From positions 1-64,000 of the forward strand of contig NZ_FQVB01000017.1 in NCBI RefSeq assembly GCF_900129305.1: 64,000 nucleotides of DNA, read 5' to 3'. Within the stretch, counting starts at the first letter, position 1; every line of letters begins with the position of its first letter. Below, piece by piece: positions 56,501 through 64,000 of this stretch. The translations under genes were made by a program, and so were the position numbers. The DNA comes from Desulfacinum infernum DSM 9756. Its GTDB lineage: Bacteria > Desulfobacterota > Syntrophobacteria > Syntrophobacterales > DSM-9756. Below the pieces are notes generated by a model. That model was not told the DNA's origin. It saw only the letters and a list, made by a program, of their open reading frames with translations, and did no database searches.

Positions 56501-56735
56501 CTGGTTCGGCGTACACATGACCAACTTCAGCTGCGGTCCCGATTCCTTCCTGGAGCATTTCTACAAGCACGTGCTGGGGGAGAAGCCGGCGCTCATCCTG
56601 GAACTGGACGAGCACAGTGCCGTGGCGGGTGTGCTCACCCGGGTGGAGGCCTACCGCAACGTGGTGAAAAACGTCTATCGCGAAAGCCGGGAAGCCCTCG
56701 CGTCCGAGGCCTTCGGCCGATGGCTCAGCAATTGA
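53511..56735 (+). CDS. BadF/HgdC-type CoA-enzyme activase, two domains plus HgdB-like region
   Basis: 1074 residues from GTG (AGGAGG upstream). Two actin-like activase domains (about 1-285 and 338-600) with LDVGVDVGSVS and LGVDIGSTTTKY phosphate motifs, ISIGGQDA/FEIGGQDSKY, and CASGTGSF/VCAAGTGSF Cys motifs. A Cys-rich link (CRADRTCHNECKL, DCGRY) follows. From about 745 on is a 2-hydroxyacyl-CoA dehydratase-like (DUF2229) region with FSCGPDSFLEHF. The linker (about 675-750) translates a CACTCATCACCCATCACCC-type repeat (DTHHPSPVTRHSSQ), so a repeat has inserted in frame. Probably an ATP-driven low-potential electron-transfer activator for an unknown reductase or dehydratase. Confidence 0.85.
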   Translation: MRTLDVGVDVGSVSINCVVVEDGERIVWEAPYLRHFGLVVPETRRLLQTVLDRFGREAVRSVSFTGVHGERLARLLSAPYEVETVAQVLGAVHVVPGVRTIISIGGQDACLFQLDYDGDQWHLEAFNMNGPCASGTGSFIDQQGERLASSLYGPRFEMSQEKIQKTLEDFIELGLQYSSPAPVACRCTVFTKSDMIHLQNKGEPLPNIIAGLHFGNAANYVSTIVANREVREPILFIGGMASNRLQVEAFRKYYPSLRVPPHHTSLGALGAALQARRAGLSNRVDPDRLRDDAESGAAEGFPRAPRLELRQTRFDPRNDLEPWGRVEKNPLPVFLGVDIGSTTTKYALVESQGVIRHKCYVQTQGKPIEVTQKLLRTLLDQVGSRVKILAVATTGSGRNVVGDFLDADLVIDEITAHARGAVAVDPRVDTIFEIGGQDSKYIRIDNTHPLDFDMNKVCAAGTGSFLHELANKMKINIVGEFQEIALGAENPVHLAERCTVFMESDLFGYYQKGARRDDLIAGLCYAVVHNYLNRVVGKRRIGRRIMFLGGPSLNKAVVAAFERVLDRPLIVPRHREVMGAYGAALAVKEAFERGEVTARERDLEALAQARVGFVESLCRADRTCHNECKLKIYDFAGRKSIWGGDCGRYEVSRHRGPQAENAFLIRRDLFWEAIEPWAVRADDLGIPPASPLENGGDGPAGRSRGLTPGASGPAHCDRRAFSSVPDLERGEGSDTHHPSPVTRHSSQPTVGVPLGLHSLEWAPFWVRLLAELGLRVVVSPRTDNRMVLAGLESTTAETCFPVKVFHGHVRFLSDKCDYLFLPSVIDMPGPRPDEAGMFCPLVESSQYMVRAALGIDDARIIRPTLYLREGPDALVPAVRKSLPSALRRSPEQVARAVRMAWDHQTAFRRRLLEAGREFLRGIPEGEPVWIVTGRPYNLHDERLNLKLGRHLARLGIWAVPADMIFVDDEDLSDFPRMYWGLGARILRAAKKIARTPAWFGVHMTNFSCGPDSFLEHFYKHVLGEKPALILELDEHSAVAGVLTRVEAYRNVVKNVYRESREALASEAFGRWLSN

Positions 56736-56855
56736 GTTCCGCCGGGGCGATTCATCCTTCGCTTCTGCCTTTCGGATTTCTTGAGGCGCCGACGCCACGT
56801 ATCGGATGACCGGAAATTCGGCGGCCTTTGGCTCCTTTCATCAAGGTGACGGATC

Positions 56856-58211
56856 ATGGACGAAAGGAAAATGGACACCGCTCGACTTCGACTGGTGCAG
56901 CGCTTCGACGTGACGGGCCGGGTGCTGTTGCTGCCCCGGATGACGCCCTTCGGTACCAGGTTTCTGGCCGCGAGCTTCCGGGCCTTCGGGGTTCCCGCCG
57001 TGGTCATGGAAACCTACAAGGGCCTTTCCCTGGGAAAGGAGTACACGTCGGGAAAGGAATGTTTCCCCTGCCAGGTGACCCTGGGGGACATCCTTCATTT
57101 CCTGCAGCAGGAAAAGGTTCGGTTGGGGCCCGGCTTCGATCCCCGCCGTTATGTCTATTTTCTTCCCGAATCGGACGGCCCGTGCCGGTTCGGCATGTAC
57201 AACAAGCTGCAGCGCCTGGTTCTGGATACCTTCCCCGAATACCGCGACATCCCCATCACCTACCTTTCCACCCAGGACGCCTACTCCGTGGCGGGACTCC
57301 TTCCGGCCGAAAAGGCCCGCTACTTCCGACGGGTGGCCTACGTGGCGGCCGTCATCGCCGACGTCTTCGACCGCATCGTGTGGCGGGTTCGGCCCTACGA
57401 GCTTCGGGAGGGGATGACCGACGGTTTCATGGAGGAAGCGGCCCGGGCCATGGAGTCCCTCATCGAACGGGTGGGTGAAGCCCGGGACTTTCAGGCGATG
57501 CTGGACCTGGTGGAGGACGTGGCGAAGACGGCGGCCGGCTTCGTGGACCCTCGAATTCCCCGAAAGCCCCGGATCGGCATCGTGGGGGAGATCTATCTTC
57601 GGACCCATCCCGAATCCAATCAGGACATCGTCCGGGAGATCGAACGCCACGGGGGTGAGGTGGTGGATGCGTCCATTGCCGAGTGGATCAACTTCGTGAG
57701 CCACGAGCGGCTGCGCAAGATGAAGCGCAACGCGGCGCTGGCCTTTCGCCGAAAGGACCGACGCGCCCTCAGGCAAGCCCTCAAGACCGCGGCGGTCCAG
57801 AGGGTGGAAAACGCCTGGCAGGCCTGGCGCCAGCGCCAGGTGTACGCCCGGGTGCTCCGCCATCTGGATATCCAGCCCGACCACTCCGTTCGGGAAATCG
57901 AAAAATTTCTGGACGGCGGAAGGCATTTTTCCTTTGAAATCGGAACGGAAGCCGCCTTAAGTATTGGCGGGGCGCTGGCCCACGTTCACGAAGGGTTCCA
58001 CGGCATCGTCAACGTCTTTCCCTTCACGTGCATGCCCAGCACCATCTGTTCGGCGATCCTCAAGCCGCTCCTGCTCCAAAAGCGCGTGCCCTACCTGGAC
58101 GCGCCCTACGACGGGACGGTCCAGCCGAACCGGGAGGTGGCCCTGAGAACCTTCGTGTATCAGGCGCGCCAGTATCGAGACCGCCAACAGAACGGGAAAC
58201 GGAGGATATGA
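56856..58211 (+). CDS. HgdB-like partner of the activase (DUF2229 region)
   Basis: 451 residues. Matches the second component that usually follows large BadF-type activases: GKEYTSGKECFPCQVTLGD, ESDGPCRFGMYNKLQ, GIVGEIYLRTHPESNQD and the C-terminal NVFPFTCMPSTICSAI, with Cys that could bind an Fe-S cluster. Likely forms a complex with the preceding protein. ATG 56856 (AAGGTGA upstream) or ATG 56871 could be used. Its TGA overlaps the RNase G ATG. Confidence 0.83.
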   Translation: MDERKMDTARLRLVQRFDVTGRVLLLPRMTPFGTRFLAASFRAFGVPAVVMETYKGLSLGKEYTSGKECFPCQVTLGDILHFLQQEKVRLGPGFDPRRYVYFLPESDGPCRFGMYNKLQRLVLDTFPEYRDIPITYLSTQDAYSVAGLLPAEKARYFRRVAYVAAVIADVFDRIVWRVRPYELREGMTDGFMEEAARAMESLIERVGEARDFQAMLDLVEDVAKTAAGFVDPRIPRKPRIGIVGEIYLRTHPESNQDIVREIERHGGEVVDASIAEWINFVSHERLRKMKRNAALAFRRKDRRALRQALKTAAVQRVENAWQAWRQRQVYARVLRHLDIQPDHSVREIEKFLDGGRHFSFEIGTEAALSIGGALAHVHEGFHGIVNVFPFTCMPSTICSAILKPLLLQKRVPYLDAPYDGTVQPNREVALRTFVYQARQYRDRQQNGKRRI

Positions 58212-59695
58212 CGGCACAGCATCTACTGATCAACGCGTCCCATCCGGAGGAGTTCCGAGTGGCCCTGGTGGAAGGCCAGTCCCTGGAGGGCTTTTTCATT
58301 GAGACGGCCACGCGCGGCAAGGTGGTGGGCAACATCTACAAGGGCATCGTGGTCAACGTGCAGCCTTCCCTGCAGGCGGCCTTCGTGGACTACGGGGCGG
58401 ACCGAAACGGCTTTCTCCCCATCTCGGAGATCCACCCGGATTACTACGCCACCGAGGTGGAAGGGCACCCCCGGATCCAGGACGTGCTCAAGACCGGCCA
58501 GGAAGTGCTGGTCCAGGTCACCAAGGAGGAGATTGGGACCAAGGGAGCGGCGCTCACCACCTATGTGTCCATCGCGGGCCGCTACGTGGTGATCGCCCCG
58601 GGGCAATCCCAGCGGGGGGTATCCCGAAAGATCGAAGACGAAGCCCAGCGCGAGCGGCTCCGCGAGATCGCCCAGGAACTGGAACTTCCCGAAGAGATGG
58701 GGATCATCCTTCGCACGGCGGCGGAAGGGCGCACCAAGCGCGAAATCCAGAAGGATCTGCGCTACCTCATGCGCATCTGGGACGAGATCCTCAAAAGGGT
58801 CCAGGAATCCCAGGCACCGTGCCTCATCTACCGCGAGAGGGATCTGGCCATCCGGGTGGTGCGGGACTACTTCACTCCGAGCATCAAAACCATCTGGGTG
58901 GACGATATGGAGATCTTTCGGCGGGTGAAGGAGTTTTTGCGGATCATCAGCCCGCGCCACCAGCACGTGGTGAAACTCTACAAGGGCGACGCGCCCCTCT
59001 TCAACAAGTACAACCTGGAAGACCAGATCGACCAACTGTTTCAGAAAAAGGTCCCGCTCAAGTCCGGAGGCTACCTCATTATCGACACCACAGAGGCCCT
59101 GGTGGCCATCGACGTCAATTCGGGGCGGGCCACCCGGGATTCGGCCCTGGAAGAAAGCAGCTACCGGGTAAACCTGGAGGCGGCCCAGGAGATTCCCAAG
59201 CAGCTGCGCCTGCGGGATCTGGGCGGTCTCATCGTGGTGGACTTCATCGACATGCGAAGCCGCCAGCACATCCGCAACGTGGAACGCCGCCTTCGGGACG
59301 AAACCAAGAAGGACAAGGCCAAGATCAAGGTGGGGCGCATCTCCCAGTTCGGGCTGCTGGAAATATCGCGCCAGCACCTGGGGCTCAACATCCAACTGGG
59401 ATCCTACCGGGACTGTCCCTACTGCGAAGGAACCGGGATGGTGCGCTCCACGGAAGCGTCCGCCGTCTGGTACCTCCGGAAGATCTGGAACGGGCTGCTC
59501 AAGGACGACGTGGTGGCCGTGCGCGGGCGCTTCTCCACCGACGTGGCCCACTATCTGCTCAACCGCAAGCGAAACGACCTGGTGTACCTGGAGGACCACT
59601 TCGGCAAGGAAATCACCATCGAAGCCTCTTCCCAGCTCGCCCCCCACGAAGGACACCTGGAATTCGTTACCGTGGAAACGGAGGAGAAGGGGTAG
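58208..59695 (+). CDS. rng: Ribonuclease G/E family
   Basis: 495 residues, RNase G length without the long RNase E tail. S1-like start, GNIYKGIVVNVQPSLQAAFVDYG, the magnesium motif ALVAIDVNSG, and the zinc-link CPYCEGTG are present. Endoribonuclease for rRNA 5' processing and mRNA decay. Overlaps the HgdB-like gene by four bases (ATGA), so it is coupled to it, an odd context for this housekeeping enzyme. Confidence 0.95.
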   Translation: MTAQHLLINASHPEEFRVALVEGQSLEGFFIETATRGKVVGNIYKGIVVNVQPSLQAAFVDYGADRNGFLPISEIHPDYYATEVEGHPRIQDVLKTGQEVLVQVTKEEIGTKGAALTTYVSIAGRYVVIAPGQSQRGVSRKIEDEAQRERLREIAQELELPEEMGIILRTAAEGRTKREIQKDLRYLMRIWDEILKRVQESQAPCLIYRERDLAIRVVRDYFTPSIKTIWVDDMEIFRRVKEFLRIISPRHQHVVKLYKGDAPLFNKYNLEDQIDQLFQKKVPLKSGGYLIIDTTEALVAIDVNSGRATRDSALEESSYRVNLEAAQEIPKQLRLRDLGGLIVVDFIDMRSRQHIRNVERRLRDETKKDKAKIKVGRISQFGLLEISRQHLGLNIQLGSYRDCPYCEGTGMVRSTEASAVWYLRKIWNGLLKDDVVAVRGRFSTDVAHYLLNRKRNDLVYLEDHFGKEITIEASSQLAPHEGHLEFVTVETEEKG

Positions 59696-59732
59696 AGGGG
59701 TATGGGATAAGGGATATGGGGGGCTTTTCGTG

Positions 59733-59904
59733 CTAGGAGGCTGCCCGAGGACTCCGCCAACCGTCACTCCCGCGCAAGCGGGAGTCCATAAGTTGCCGGA
59801 AATCCTGGATCGCCGCTCCCCGTTCAAGCCGGGGACAAGTTTCGCGGAAATGACGAATGGGCGTTGAATGACGGAGATCAGTCGTTTTCGGACAGCCTCG
59901 TAGG
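59733..59904. mobile_element. Short MITE-like element
   Basis: Left CTAGGAGGCTGCCCGAGGAC, right GTTTTCGGACAGCCTCGTAGG. Internal CGTCACTCCCGCGCAAGCGG unit as in 30564-30711. Right CTAG has changed to CGTAG. Confidence 0.75.
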
Positions 59905-59927
59905 GGATCGGTTCCCGCCGGCTGTGG

Positions 59928-60581
59928 TCAGACGATCACGAACTTCTTGATGAGCCTCACCACCTGGTCGGGTTCGTCCACCACCGTGACCAGATCCGGG
60001 TCGTCCGACGAGATGAGGTGCCTGGCCAGGAGCGTATCCCGGATCCACTGGAGCAGCCCGTTCCAGTAGTCGCTCCCCACCAGGATCACGGGAAAGGGCT
60101 TGATGCGCTTGGTCTGCATGAGGGTGAGGGCCTCGAAGACTTCGTCCAGCGTGCCGAAGCCGCCCGGCATGCCCACGTAGGCCTGGGCGTATTTCACGAA
60201 CATCACCTTGCGGACGAAGAAGTACTTGAACTTGATCTGGACGTCGGCGTAGGAATTTCCTTCCTGTTCCATGGGCAGTTCGATGTTCAGTCCCACGGAC
60301 CGGGCGCCCCCTTCCCGGGCTCCCTTGTTGCCGGCTTCCATGATGCCGGGCCCGCCCCCCGTGATGATGTTGTATCCCGCCTGGGCCAGCTTACGGGCGA
60401 TCTCCACCGCCTTTTCGTAGTCTGGATCGCCGGGACGCACCCGCGCCGACCCGAACATGCTCACGGCCGGGTAGATGTCCGCCAGCACCTCGAACCCGTC
60501 CACAAATTCCGCCATGATCTTGAACAAACGCCAGGAATCCTGCACCGTCATCGCGTCGATGATGTACTGTCGCTCCTTCAT
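59928..60581 (-). CDS. LOG-family (TIGR00730) Rossmann protein
   Basis: 217 residues. GSARVRPGDPDYEKA, GGGPGIMEAGNKGA, and the PGGFGTLDE motif (PGGxGTxxE) of cytokinin-activating or nucleotide 5'-monophosphate phosphoribohydrolases. Typical length. Likely acts on a purine nucleotide monophosphate; the real bacterial substrate is uncertain. Start at 60581 with GGGAG seven bases upstream. Confidence 0.9.
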   Translation of the reverse strand: MKERQYIIDAMTVQDSWRLFKIMAEFVDGFEVLADIYPAVSMFGSARVRPGDPDYEKAVEIARKLAQAGYNIITGGGPGIMEAGNKGAREGGARSVGLNIELPMEQEGNSYADVQIKFKYFFVRKVMFVKYAQAYVGMPGGFGTLDEVFEALTLMQTKRIKPFPVILVGSDYWNGLLQWIRDTLLARHLISSDDPDLVTVVDEPDQVVRLIKKFVIV

Positions 60582-60741
60582 CTGCCACTCCCATGGTTTC
60601 GTGGATAATCCAACCGTTCCGGAAGGACTCAACCCTAGCACACCTCACTCCCAAATCCCAAGGGAGCTGCTTCCTGGTTGGTCCGCGACCGCGATCTTTT
60701 TCGTCCGCTCATTTCCTCGGCGATGTTTGTCGCGAAAGGCC

Positions 60742-60966
60742 CTTGGAGCTTGTCCGAGAACAAGTTTCCTTCGTCAACCGACGAAGGATCCTCCTTCTTT
60801 CGTAGCCGCGGGGCTTCAGCCCCGCGGAAAAGGGGTCGCCATAAACCAATAAAGTGAGAGGTAACAACTGATGGCCCATCCGACGTTGGAAGATTCCTCC
60901 GCAGCCCTAAAGGGCTGCGCTACGAATAACGTGGTCGTCCCTGGCGTTCTGAGACAAGCTCCTTGG
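60742..60966. mobile_element. Long MITE-like element with best inverted ends
   Basis: Left TTGGAGCTTGTCCGAGAAC, right GTTCTGAGACAAGCTCC TTGG. The ends pair over about 17 bases with two mismatches. Interior has CCGCGGGGCTTCAGCCCCGCGG and GCAGCCCTAAAGGGCTGCGC. This is the main content of the 524-base gap before the next gene. Confidence 0.82.
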
Positions 60967-61105
60967 GCCTTGTCCCTTCCGCCTTTTTCCTCCCATCATC
61001 GGGAAATGTATTGAATGACGATAGAAAATTCGTTATCAAGCCAATGCGCTTGGACCATGCACCAAAAGCGACTTTTTCCCAGACGGAAACGGAGGCCGAC
61101 ATCCT

Positions 61106-61375
61106 ATGGAAATGAAAGAATTCGTGAGAACCGCCCTCAGGAAGGTGAGCCGGAAGCTGGAAGCCGGCACCCTGGACCGGAACGAAGAGGGCTACTCCTT
61201 CGCCGAAGAAATGTTGCTGGACTGGATCTGGATCGAACTGAAGGAGGAGGCTCCGGACAAGGACGCCGTCATCCGGATGGAACTGGACGATCTGTACGAG
61301 ATCATCGAAAGCGACGCCAAGATCTACGACGAATACCAGATCATCCTGGAGTCCTTGAAGCCGGAAGAAGAATAA
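61106..61375 (+). CDS. Small acidic protein of unknown function
   Basis: 89 residues, strongly acidic with net negative C-terminus (SLKPEEE), predicted helical. No motif recognised. GGAGG ten bases before ATG 61106; an ATG at 61112 is two codons later. Followed by an intrinsic terminator, then rlmI. Confidence 0.65.
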   Translation: MEMKEFVRTALRKVSRKLEAGTLDRNEEGYSFAEEMLLDWIWIELKEEAPDKDAVIRMELDDLYEIIESDAKIYDEYQIILESLKPEEE

Positions 61376-61404
61376 GCGGCCGGCCAAGGCCCCTTTCGAA
61401 CTGG

Positions 61405-61429
61405 AGCGCTCCCCGGGGGCGCTTTTTTT
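61405..61429 (+). terminator. Intrinsic terminator
   Basis: AGCGCTCCCC / GGGGGCGCT stem followed by seven T, 30 bases after the small acidic gene. Confidence 0.85.
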
Positions 61430-61464
61430 GTTGGGGCCTTCGCGGCCCATGGAAAGAAGGGAAA

Positions 61465-62640
61465 ATGGACGAAGTCAAACTGAAACCGGGGGCGGACCGG
61501 CGGGTGATCCAGGGACACCGCTGGATCTTCAGCAACGAAGTGGACGGTCCCCTCAAGGATTTTGAGCCGGGCCGGTGGGTGGACGTGGTGTCGCCCAAGG
61601 GCGTCCGGCTGGGTTCGGGCTACATCAACCCCCATTCCCTCATCGCCGTGCGTCTGGCCGCACCCGCCGGGGTGAGGCCGGATCGGTCATGGCTGGAAGA
61701 GCGGATCCGGCAGGCGCTGCGTTACCGGCAGCAGGCGTATCCCGGCGAGAACACCTACCGGCTCGTGTACGGCGAGTCGGACGGGCTGCCCGGATTGATC
61801 GTGGACCGCTACGAGGACGTCTTGGTCGCTCAGGTGACCACGGCGGGCATGGCCGTCCTGGAGCCCATGGTGGAGGAGGTGCTGGCGGATCTCCTGCAAC
61901 CCCGCGCCGTGGTGGCCCGAAACGACACCCGTGCGCGCCTCCTGGAAGGACTTTCGCTGGAAAAACGGGTGGTCCGAGGCGACCTTCCCGAATCCCTCCA
62001 AGTGCCGCTCCACGGGCTCACCCTGACCGTGGACCCCCTGAACGGCCAAAAGACCGGCCTCTTTCTGGATCAGCGGGACAACCGGGAAGCCCTCCGCCGG
62101 TGGGTGAAGGACGCGGAGGTGCTGGATCTTTTCTGCTATCAGGGGGCTTGGAGCCTGGTGGCTGCCGCGTCGGGCGCCCGCCGGGTGGTGGGGGTGGACC
62201 AGTCCCGTGAAGCCGTGGATCGTGCGGCCCGCGATGCGGCCGCAAACGGCCTGGAAGACCGTTGCCGGTTCCATGCCTCGGACGTTCTCGATTTTCTCAA
62301 GAGGGCCGGCCGCAACGCCTTCGACGTGGTGATCCTGGACCCCCCGGCGTTCGCCAAGACCAAGAGCGCTCTCAAGAACGCCCTCCGGGGCTACACGGAC
62401 CTCAATCGGCGGGCCATGCTGGCGCTCCGGCCCGGCGGCATCCTGGTGAGCTGCTCCTGTTCCTACCACGTGTCCGAGCCCCTCTTTCAGGACATGCTGG
62501 TTCGGGCCGCCCAGGCGGCGGGAAGAACCCTGCGGATTCTGGAAGCCCGGGGCCAGGCGCTGGATCACCCGGTTCTGGCCGCCATGCCGGAAACCCGGTA
62601 TTTGAAGTGCCACTTCCTCCAGGTCCTGGATAGAACATAG
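61465..62640 (+). CDS. 23S rRNA methyltransferase RlmI-like
   Basis: 391 residues. N-terminal PUA-like domain (GHRWIFSNEVDGP), central RNA-binding EEHUD-type part (DPLNGQKTGLFLDQRDNR) and SAM domain with VLDLFCYQGAWSL, VGVDQS and the catalytic LDPPAFAKTKS then CSCSYHVS. Likely methylates a cytosine of 23S rRNA. GAAAGAAGGG lies before ATG 61465. Confidence 0.92.
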   Translation: MDEVKLKPGADRRVIQGHRWIFSNEVDGPLKDFEPGRWVDVVSPKGVRLGSGYINPHSLIAVRLAAPAGVRPDRSWLEERIRQALRYRQQAYPGENTYRLVYGESDGLPGLIVDRYEDVLVAQVTTAGMAVLEPMVEEVLADLLQPRAVVARNDTRARLLEGLSLEKRVVRGDLPESLQVPLHGLTLTVDPLNGQKTGLFLDQRDNREALRRWVKDAEVLDLFCYQGAWSLVAAASGARRVVGVDQSREAVDRAARDAAANGLEDRCRFHASDVLDFLKRAGRNAFDVVILDPPAFAKTKSALKNALRGYTDLNRRAMLALRPGGILVSCSCSYHVSEPLFQDMLVRAAQAAGRTLRILEARGQALDHPVLAAMPETRYLKCHFLQVLDRT

Positions 62641-62690
62641 GACGGAAGGATTGAAGGATTGAAGGATCAAGGATTAGAGGATCAGGGAGG
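62641..62690. repeat. AAGGATTG heptamer/octamer repeats
   Basis: Five or so copies of AAGGATTG/AAGGATCA between 62645 and 62684, followed by GGATTACGGATCACGGATTCC (62738-62757). No gene is seen in the remaining 290-base gap. Confidence 0.8.
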
Positions 62691-62928
62691 GGCATGGACT
62701 TGGGGCGGCGGAGTCCGCCTCCCGCCTCCCGGTTCCCGGATTACGGATCACGGATTCCGGCGCCGCCTTTACAAGAACAGGCGGGATGGATTATCAAGGA
62801 AAGAAATGAGCGGCAGTCGAGCATTTATCCGAAACCCGGTCCGTGCCGATGCGTTTAGGGAGCCCGCTTCTTGTCGTCGGCATCGCCCATCGCACACGAA
62901 TCCGGTTGAAAGGCTGAAGGAGTTCCCC

Positions 62929-63609
62929 ATGGTACGCTGCTTCATGAGACGAATTTCACATGTGGTGGTCTTTCTTTTTCTGCTCCTGCCGTGGTTTTGG
63001 TCGAGCCCGGTGCACGCCCAAGGCCCGGGTCCCCTGGATGTGATCAAGAGCGGCACCGATCGGGCCCTGGCGGTCCTGAACGTCTGCCGCGACGAAGAGT
63101 CCGATGAGGTGCGGCGGCAAAAGCGGGAAGAGATCAAGAAGATCGCCTACGACTACGTGGATTTTGAAGAAATGGGCCGCCGTGCGCTGGGGCGCCACTG
63201 GAAGAAACTCACCCCGGCCCAGCAGGACGAATTCCTGCGTCTCTTTAAGGACCTGCTCTATTTCACCTACATCGGTCGGGTGGACACCTACACCTGCGGT
63301 CAGAAGCAGACCATCGCCTATGACGAGGAAAGAATCCTGGGCCGTTACGCCCAGGTCAAGACCCGGGTGGCCTACCAGGACCAGATGGTTCCCGTGGAAT
63401 ACCGCATGATCCAGACGGACAAGGGCTGGATGGTCTACGACGTGGTGATCGAAGGGGTGAGCTACGTGAACAACTACCGCAAGCAGTTCGATTCCATCCT
63501 GGTCAACAAGTCGGTGGACGATCTGTTCGCCATGCTCAAGGACAAGGTCGCCGAGTTGGAAAAGAATGACAGCCTTGGGGCCGGAAGGACATCGAAAGAG
63601 GCTTCGTGA
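62929..63609 (+). CDS. MlaC-type phospholipid-binding periplasmic protein
   Basis: 226 residues. N-terminal signal peptide (RRISHVVVFLFLLLPWFW, cleavage near VHA-QG). The mature part matches MlaC/Ttg2D: DYVDFEEMGRRALGRHWKKL, FLRLFKDLLYFTYIGRVD, VPVEYRMIQTDKGWMVYDVVIEGVS. Carries phospholipid between outer- and inner-membrane Mla complexes in the periplasm. The rest of the mla operon is not visible, at least not upstream. AAGGAG lies before ATG 62929. The radC frame starts within its last 44 bases. Confidence 0.9.
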   Translation: MVRCFMRRISHVVVFLFLLLPWFWSSPVHAQGPGPLDVIKSGTDRALAVLNVCRDEESDEVRRQKREEIKKIAYDYVDFEEMGRRALGRHWKKLTPAQQDEFLRLFKDLLYFTYIGRVDTYTCGQKQTIAYDEERILGRYAQVKTRVAYQDQMVPVEYRMIQTDKGWMVYDVVIEGVSYVNNYRKQFDSILVNKSVDDLFAMLKDKVAELEKNDSLGAGRTSKEAS

Positions 63610-64000
63610 GCGGTTCCTTCGAAGCGGCTTGGAGGGGTTCCACGACCACGAGGTCCTGGAACTCCTGCTCACCTTCGCCATCCCCCGAAGGGACGTAAAA
63701 CCCGCGGCCAGGGCCCTCCTGGAGCGGTTTCAGTCGCTTTCCGCGGTCCTGGACGCCACGGTCCAGGAACTGACCCAGGTGGATGGAGTGGGGCCTCACG
63801 CGGCCCTGCTCCTCACTCTCCTTCCCCGGCTTCTGGAAAGATACCATCAGGATCGGTGGCGGACCGTCACCACGCTCGGTTCCACCCGGGACGCCGTGCG
63901 CTACCTGCAAGGGCATCTGGAAGCGGAACGAAAAGAGATCTTTTGCATTTTGGCCCTCAACAGCCAGAACGGGCTCATCGCCGTGGAGCGAATTCAGGAA
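63566..64000 (+). CDS. RadC-family protein, truncated by window end
   Basis: Reads 145 codons from ATG 63566 with no stop to the last base, overlapping mlaC by 44 bases in another frame. N-terminal helices (HDHEVLELLLTFAIPRRDVKP) and the HhH-like VDGVGPHAALLL lead into the JAB domain (RKEIFCILALNSQNGLI), whose zinc motif HxHPSG would lie beyond the window. The family is annotated as DNA repair but its role is unproven. The start has a weak ribosome site; translational coupling to mlaC is likely. Confidence 0.85.
   Translation, partial: MTALGPEGHRKRLRERFLRSGLEGFHDHEVLELLLTFAIPRRDVKPAARALLERFQSLSAVLDATVQELTQVDGVGPHAALLLTLLPRLLERYHQDRWRTVTTLGSTRDAVRYLQGHLEAERKEIFCILALNSQNGLIAVERIQE

Overview
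The window is a stretch of GC-rich bacterial chromosome, read here as an anaerobic member of the Desulfobacterota (old Deltaproteobacteria, Syntrophobacteria-like). This is inferred from gene content: a BadF/HgdB-type CoA-enzyme activase pair, an ADP-forming acyl-CoA synthetase fused to an acetyltransferase, several universal stress proteins, an F-ATPase whose Fo genes stand apart from F1, an AmrS-type radical SAM protein, DUF3786, and heptose and outer-membrane genes of a Gram-negative. No phage, integrase, CRISPR array or complete insertion sequence was found. Many intergenic gaps hold short mobile-looking repeats.

Layout. 1-600: nested repeats. 0.6-5.5 kb: acyl-CoA synthetase/GNAT fusion and two tandem-domain Usp proteins. 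5.6-11.4 kb: hybrid histidine kinase (-), DHH-CBS protein, DUF151 nuclease-like protein, NifX-like protein, FmdB zinc ribbon. 11.9-16.1 kb (-): cysS-ispF, ispD, RNase P RNA, an orphan B12-binding domain, dodecin. 16.3-20.3 kb (-): ruvB, ruvA-ruvC, yebC, rlmE. 20.4-23.8 kb: IMPase-like protein, a small Cys protein, an MFS exporter. 23.8-26.6 kb: tRNA-Leu(CAA), three linked unknown helical proteins, tRNA-Ala(GGC). 26.7-30.1 kb (-): CoxE-like VWA protein, MoxR ATPase, acyl-CoA dehydrogenase-like protein. 30.1-31.2 kb: repeat-only stretch. 31.2-34.4 kb: DUF3786, a Tat-exported M15-like peptidase and a YcbB-type L,D-transpeptidase that converge and overlap. 34.7-38.5 kb: the Fo ATP synthase operon.

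39-45 kb: patatin, AMP nucleosidase, two alpha/beta hydrolases, DUF1566, trmL, a GNAT-like protein, rfaE2. 45.1-51.7 kb (-): shikimate kinase-like, two unknowns, Usp, EndoIII-like glycosylase, AmrS, a methyltransferase, ilvD. 52-59.7 kb (+): MerR regulator with Cys/Trp tail, radical SAM, BadF-type activase, HgdB-like partner, RNase G. 59.9-64 kb: LOG protein, small acidic protein, rlmI, mlaC, and radC running off the window end.

The outstanding feature is the Fo operon. Between atpB and an ordinary 83-residue c subunit lies a 324-residue protein made of four fused c-subunit hairpins. Hairpins 1 and 4 keep the ion-binding Glu. Hairpins 2 and 3 have Gln there. The fused gene has a weak ribosome-binding site and the monomer a strong one. 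This predicts a mixed c ring with fewer ion sites than hairpins, probably Na+-linked. A second theme is a family of 150-230 bp MITE-like elements with inverted ends next to a TA. Their terminal G makes a TAG, and three genes end exactly there.
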